From the NCBI RefSeq assembly GCF_901933205.1, contig NC_044572.1, positions 112,480,965 to 112,544,964 on the forward strand: 64,000 nt of DNA, in the 5' to 3' direction. This DNA is from Camarhynchus parvulus. Its lineage: Eukaryota; Chordata; Aves; Passeriformes; Thraupidae. Below the pieces are notes generated by a model. It was not told the DNA's origin and did not search any database. It saw nothing but the letters and a program-made list of their open reading frames with translations. Position numbers and translations under genes: made by a program. Shown one piece after another: positions 61,241 to 64,000 of this stretch (within the stretch, counting starts at the first letter, position 1; every line of letters begins with the position of its first letter).

Positions 61241-62039
61241 CTCCAAGAGGTCTTATCGTCCTTTGTAATTGATTGTTACTGCCTTTTAAACTACATTTGT
61301 GAGTGTCCTATGCATTAAGCGTTAGGTCCTCTCACACTTTCTGTGGACAGTCTATGTTTCTCCACCTTCAGTTACAAACAAAAATTTTAAGCCTTCGGTA
61401 ACTGCCTACTCCAGGCTCTTGGTTTATATTTTTTTCACTTTATTGGTGCTTTCTTAGAAAGCGAGGTAATATGAATGAATTAAAAAAAAATTATGTTTGA
61501 GGTGTTAAAAAGTTTTACTAACGTGCCTGCTGTAGTACATTAGGGTTTCCTCCTTTTTTAATGCAAGCATGGGGACGGGTGGATAAGTGCTGCTTTAAGC
61601 ACCTCCTGGGACAGAGGGACAGACTGTCTTTCGTGTCCCCGTAGCTGCCTTGCTGGGCGGGGGTGGGTAGAGGTGTATCCAATCTCCGCTGCGCAGATCA
61701 AGAGCTGTAAATCAGGATTCAAAGTAAGTGAAAAATTACGACACGAGCCTCCAAGGGGGGAGGCCGGCCGGGAGCAGTCCACTGGGCACCCTTCCAGAGC
61801 GGCACCTTCATCCGTACCTCCCAGAACCTTACCTTTCCTCGCCTAAAGAAATCCCTTGGTCGATGTCATCGTCTCTAGAGGTAGAAATATCTCCGTGCTT
61901 GAGAAATGGGCACCCTGTAATTAAACTTGGGTGAAAAAAAAAGAGATATTTTCATTCAGATGTTAGTACCGAGTCCGGCTGTGGGATGGGACTGATAAAT
62001 TAATTATGTCTATTGCTTAAATCTGGGGGAGGAGGTAAC
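61241..62039. other. Unique sequence directly downstream of SOX17
   Basis: No gene recognised. A mildly CpG-enriched piece lies at about 61560-61880, with short frames on both strands that have no family resemblance. Confidence 0.5.
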
Positions 62040-62400
62040 AGTCATCTAGGTCGTTTGCTTCCTAAGATAAAGCTGTGGAGCTGAGCACCGGGGAGGAGGG
62101 CCCGGGGCCGAAGTGGCAGACTTGCCCCCTGATTAGCCTATCTTCTACGACGACGGGAAATTAAATTGGGTCCGTTTTCAAATTGCAATTAAAGAGTCTT
62201 ATGTTTGTACCCGTGAAAGATAAAATAGATGCAAACTGCCTCAATCAATGAGATTTGAGAGCAGCCTCCTCGGCAAAAATCGACCCAGTAATTGTGCACT
62301 ATTACTGAGCCTTGAATCAAAAGGCATTCAGACCCTTAATATTTAGTAAAGTAGTCCACTCTCTAGTTTCTTAATCTTCCCATTTTACTTTTCAAACAGT
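62040..62400. promoter_or_regulatory. Candidate conserved non-coding element 3' of SOX17
   Basis: This block lies about 1.2 kb downstream of SOX17. It has balanced composition, several CpG dinucleotides in otherwise AT-rich surroundings, no repeats and no coding frame. It is dense in homeodomain-type TAAT/ATTA cores, for example TTGCAATTAAAG at about 62182-62193 and CAATCAATGAG at about 62243-62253. It also has GATTAGCC and ATCAAAAGG. This texture resembles deeply conserved non-coding elements near developmental genes. Conservation itself cannot be judged from one sequence. Confidence 0.3.
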
Positions 62401-62901
62401 CTTCAATTCTAAGAAATATACGTAAAATACCCATCCTGTCATTCTCTTTACTCCTCTCCCAACAGTATGTGAGAAAAGTTATGTAATTCTGAAATAGGTG
62501 ATACTTCAGAACAAGGACATAATATGTTTTCTTGATACTTTAATTCGGAAAAAAATGTACATGTTTAAAACGTAGATATGTAAACCCAGGAAACAAATGT
62601 GCATGAGAGATGGTTTCTTGTTTGGTTGAGTTTTCCTTTTATTGTGGTATTTAAACCTACAGGATTAAAATAATTTTGTCCTTTTCACACGTGTTCACAG
62701 CTTTCAGTGTGATAATCACTTTGGCTGGTTTGGGAAATAAATCACAATAACCTTTTCATTACTTCAGTCACCATTTCTTTTCATTTTTCCTTTAAATGCA
62801 GGTTTTGCTCCCCTCTTCTGTCCTTCACCCCAACTTGTCAGACAGCTGAAGCCCGAAACAGACTTGAAACTGTAAGTGGCTCATAATAAAGGTTGAAAAC
62901 C

Positions 62902-63070
62902 TTTTTTTCTTTTCTTTTCTTTTCTTTTCTTTTCTTTTCTTTTCTTTTCTTTTCTTTCTTTTCTTTTCTTTTCTTTTCTTTTCTTTTCTTTTCTTTTCTT
63001 TTCTTTTCTTTTCTTTTCTTTTCTTTTCTTTTCTTTTCTTTTCTTTTCTTTTCTTTTCTTTTTTCTTTTC
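62902..63070. repeat. (TTTTC)n microsatellite, about 33 units
   Basis: Nearly pure TTTTC pentamers run for about 170 bp, with one short unit (TTTC) at about 62955 and one long T run at about 63059-63064. The complementary strand reads as a spurious Lys/Glu/Arg open frame. Pure homopurine-homopyrimidine mirror tracts can adopt triplex (H-DNA). The copy number is probably polymorphic. Confidence 0.97.
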
Positions 63071-63479
63071 AAGGGAATGACACAAAATTGAAATAAATAC
63101 ACCAGTTTTGGTAAAGTGTTGGCCCACACAACAGTCCAACACACCACAGGAGTGTGTCGAACTGTTTGCAGTGAGGATGTGGCAGATCTTCCAGCAACCC
63201 TTTTCACAGAGCTTTTGCAGACTCACATCTAAGAAGCATTATTTCCCTGTATGTAGCCAGATGTGTAGCTCTTTTTTTAGCCCTTCCTTAGGAGAAGAAT
63301 GGTCTGAAACTTCTTTAAAATGTCTGAAACGTGGCAGATTTATGCACTGCCAACATGCATGAAGCAAAATATTCTGAATCTCCATCCAAACCCTATTTTC
63401 CTCAAAGCATCTTGACTTTCTGATTCTAAATGACAGACATCCAAATTTGTCCTGTAGCCCTTTTGAAAGCATTAAACCT

Positions 63480-63780
63480 TCCTCACTCCCCATTAGTGCC
63501 TAAGACAATAGGCGCATTAAAAGTACAACCCCGAAGTGATTAATATTTTTTTCGCGAGTGCTTTCCGCATCAAGGTTCTCGCTGTCAGGCGGTGAAAGCA
63601 GTTGCTGTGTGCCCCGGGGGACTGGAGAAGGCTTCAAGTGTGTGACAGAGACCGAGGTGGCTCCTGGCCGCACTCTTCAGGCAGAGTCGGGGTCTGTCAT
63701 TGCCGCTCCGATCCCGGCACTGCACACAGGGCAATTCGCTCCCTGGAAACTGCGCTGTTGGTTTACTCCACAAAAGTAAA
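63480..63780. other. CpG-bearing unique sequence near the right end
   Basis: CpG frequency rises (TTCGCGAGTGCTTTCCGC, GGCGGTGAAAG, CCGCTCCGATCCCGGC) in a 300-bp block just before the possible exon at 63841. Overlapping frames of 71-87 codons on both strands are not recognisable proteins. It may be a small regulatory element or a weak promoter. Confidence 0.3.
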
Positions 63781-63840
63781 CCACAAAGACAGGGTGTCAT
63801 CTGCAAAGCCTCTCTAACCTTATCCAAACTCTTTCTGCAG

Positions 63841-63893
63841 TTAAACAAGGGAATTACCTGGGCAGCGCCTTCCAGCCTCTTCCTACAGCAATG
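63841..63893 (+). other. Possible short exon with good splice signals at the right end
   Basis: A pyrimidine-rich acceptor, TATCCAAACTCTTTCTGCAG, ends at 63840. A strong donor, ATG|GTGAGTG, starts at 63894. The 53-nt interval is open in one frame but its length is not a multiple of three. It lies about 3 kb downstream of SOX17. It could belong to a non-coding transcript, to a 5' untranslated exon of a gene beyond the window, or be a chance pairing of splice-like words. I cannot assign it to a known gene. Confidence 0.2.
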
Positions 63894-64000
63894 GTGAGTG
63901 CTCTCTGAAGTTCACAGAGATCACTTATGCCCCAAAGCCCAACAGGTATTCAGCTCTTTGTTTTTTGCTTGGTTTTGGGGTTTTTCTGTCCCTCTCTCAT

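Noticed and set aside
62825..63226. 133-codon minus-strand frame rich in Lys/Glu/Arg
   Set aside because: It is the translation of the (TTTTC)n microsatellite and has no gene-like flanks.
1..64000. CRISPR arrays, operons, rRNA, tRNA genes or a prokaryotic defence-type system
   Set aside because: No regularly spaced repeats, clover-leaf gene or rRNA sequence was recognised, and the sequence is clearly vertebrate nuclear DNA.

Overview
This window looks like a piece of a bird nuclear chromosome, although a turtle or crocodilian cannot be excluded. Coding density is very low and the one clear gene has a GT-AG intron. The only interspersed repeats I recognise are three truncated CR1-type LINEs with the 3' ends (ATTCTRTG-like) typical of sauropsid CR1. 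Most of the window is AT-rich, non-coding DNA, interrupted by isolated CpG-rich patches.

The one gene I can support is SOX17, on the + strand. It has two coding exons (59366-59660 and 59937-60865) separated by a 276-bp intron inside the HMG box, and it encodes a complete 407-residue SOX group F transcription factor. It lies in its own CpG island. A CCAAT box in reverse orientation and short CCGGG pentanucleotide runs sit just upstream, and the poly(A) signals are at about 61202-61221.

Layout: 1-31 kb is an AT-rich gene desert with one 0.83-kb CR1 fragment (1201-2030), microsatellites and short tandem repeats. At about 31.0-31.7 kb there is an isolated CpG island next to a 36-nt A run, with no recognisable protein. 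From 31.7 to 55 kb there is more desert, with two more short CR1 fragments (36770-37000 and 46270-46400). This part also holds a striking 22-bp-stem hairpin (41557-41622) with the dimensions of a microRNA precursor. From about 55.0 to 59 kb the DNA becomes CpG-richer: a second CpG island (about 55.0-55.9 kb), then non-repetitive sequence with clustered SOX, TCF/LEF and octamer motifs (58.2-58.6 kb), then SOX17. Downstream (61.2-64 kb) are a candidate conserved non-coding element (about 62.04-62.40 kb), a 170-bp (TTTTC)n microsatellite and, at the right end, a possible short exon with good splice signals.

SOX17 is a developmental regulator of endoderm and endothelium, and genes of this class usually sit in large deserts holding distal enhancers and non-coding transcripts. 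Most of the possible novelty here is therefore regulatory. I found no operon-like system, CRISPR array, bacterial insertion or convincing second protein-coding gene. Most other open frames are short, low-complexity, or shadows of SOX17, CR1 or CpG-island sequence.
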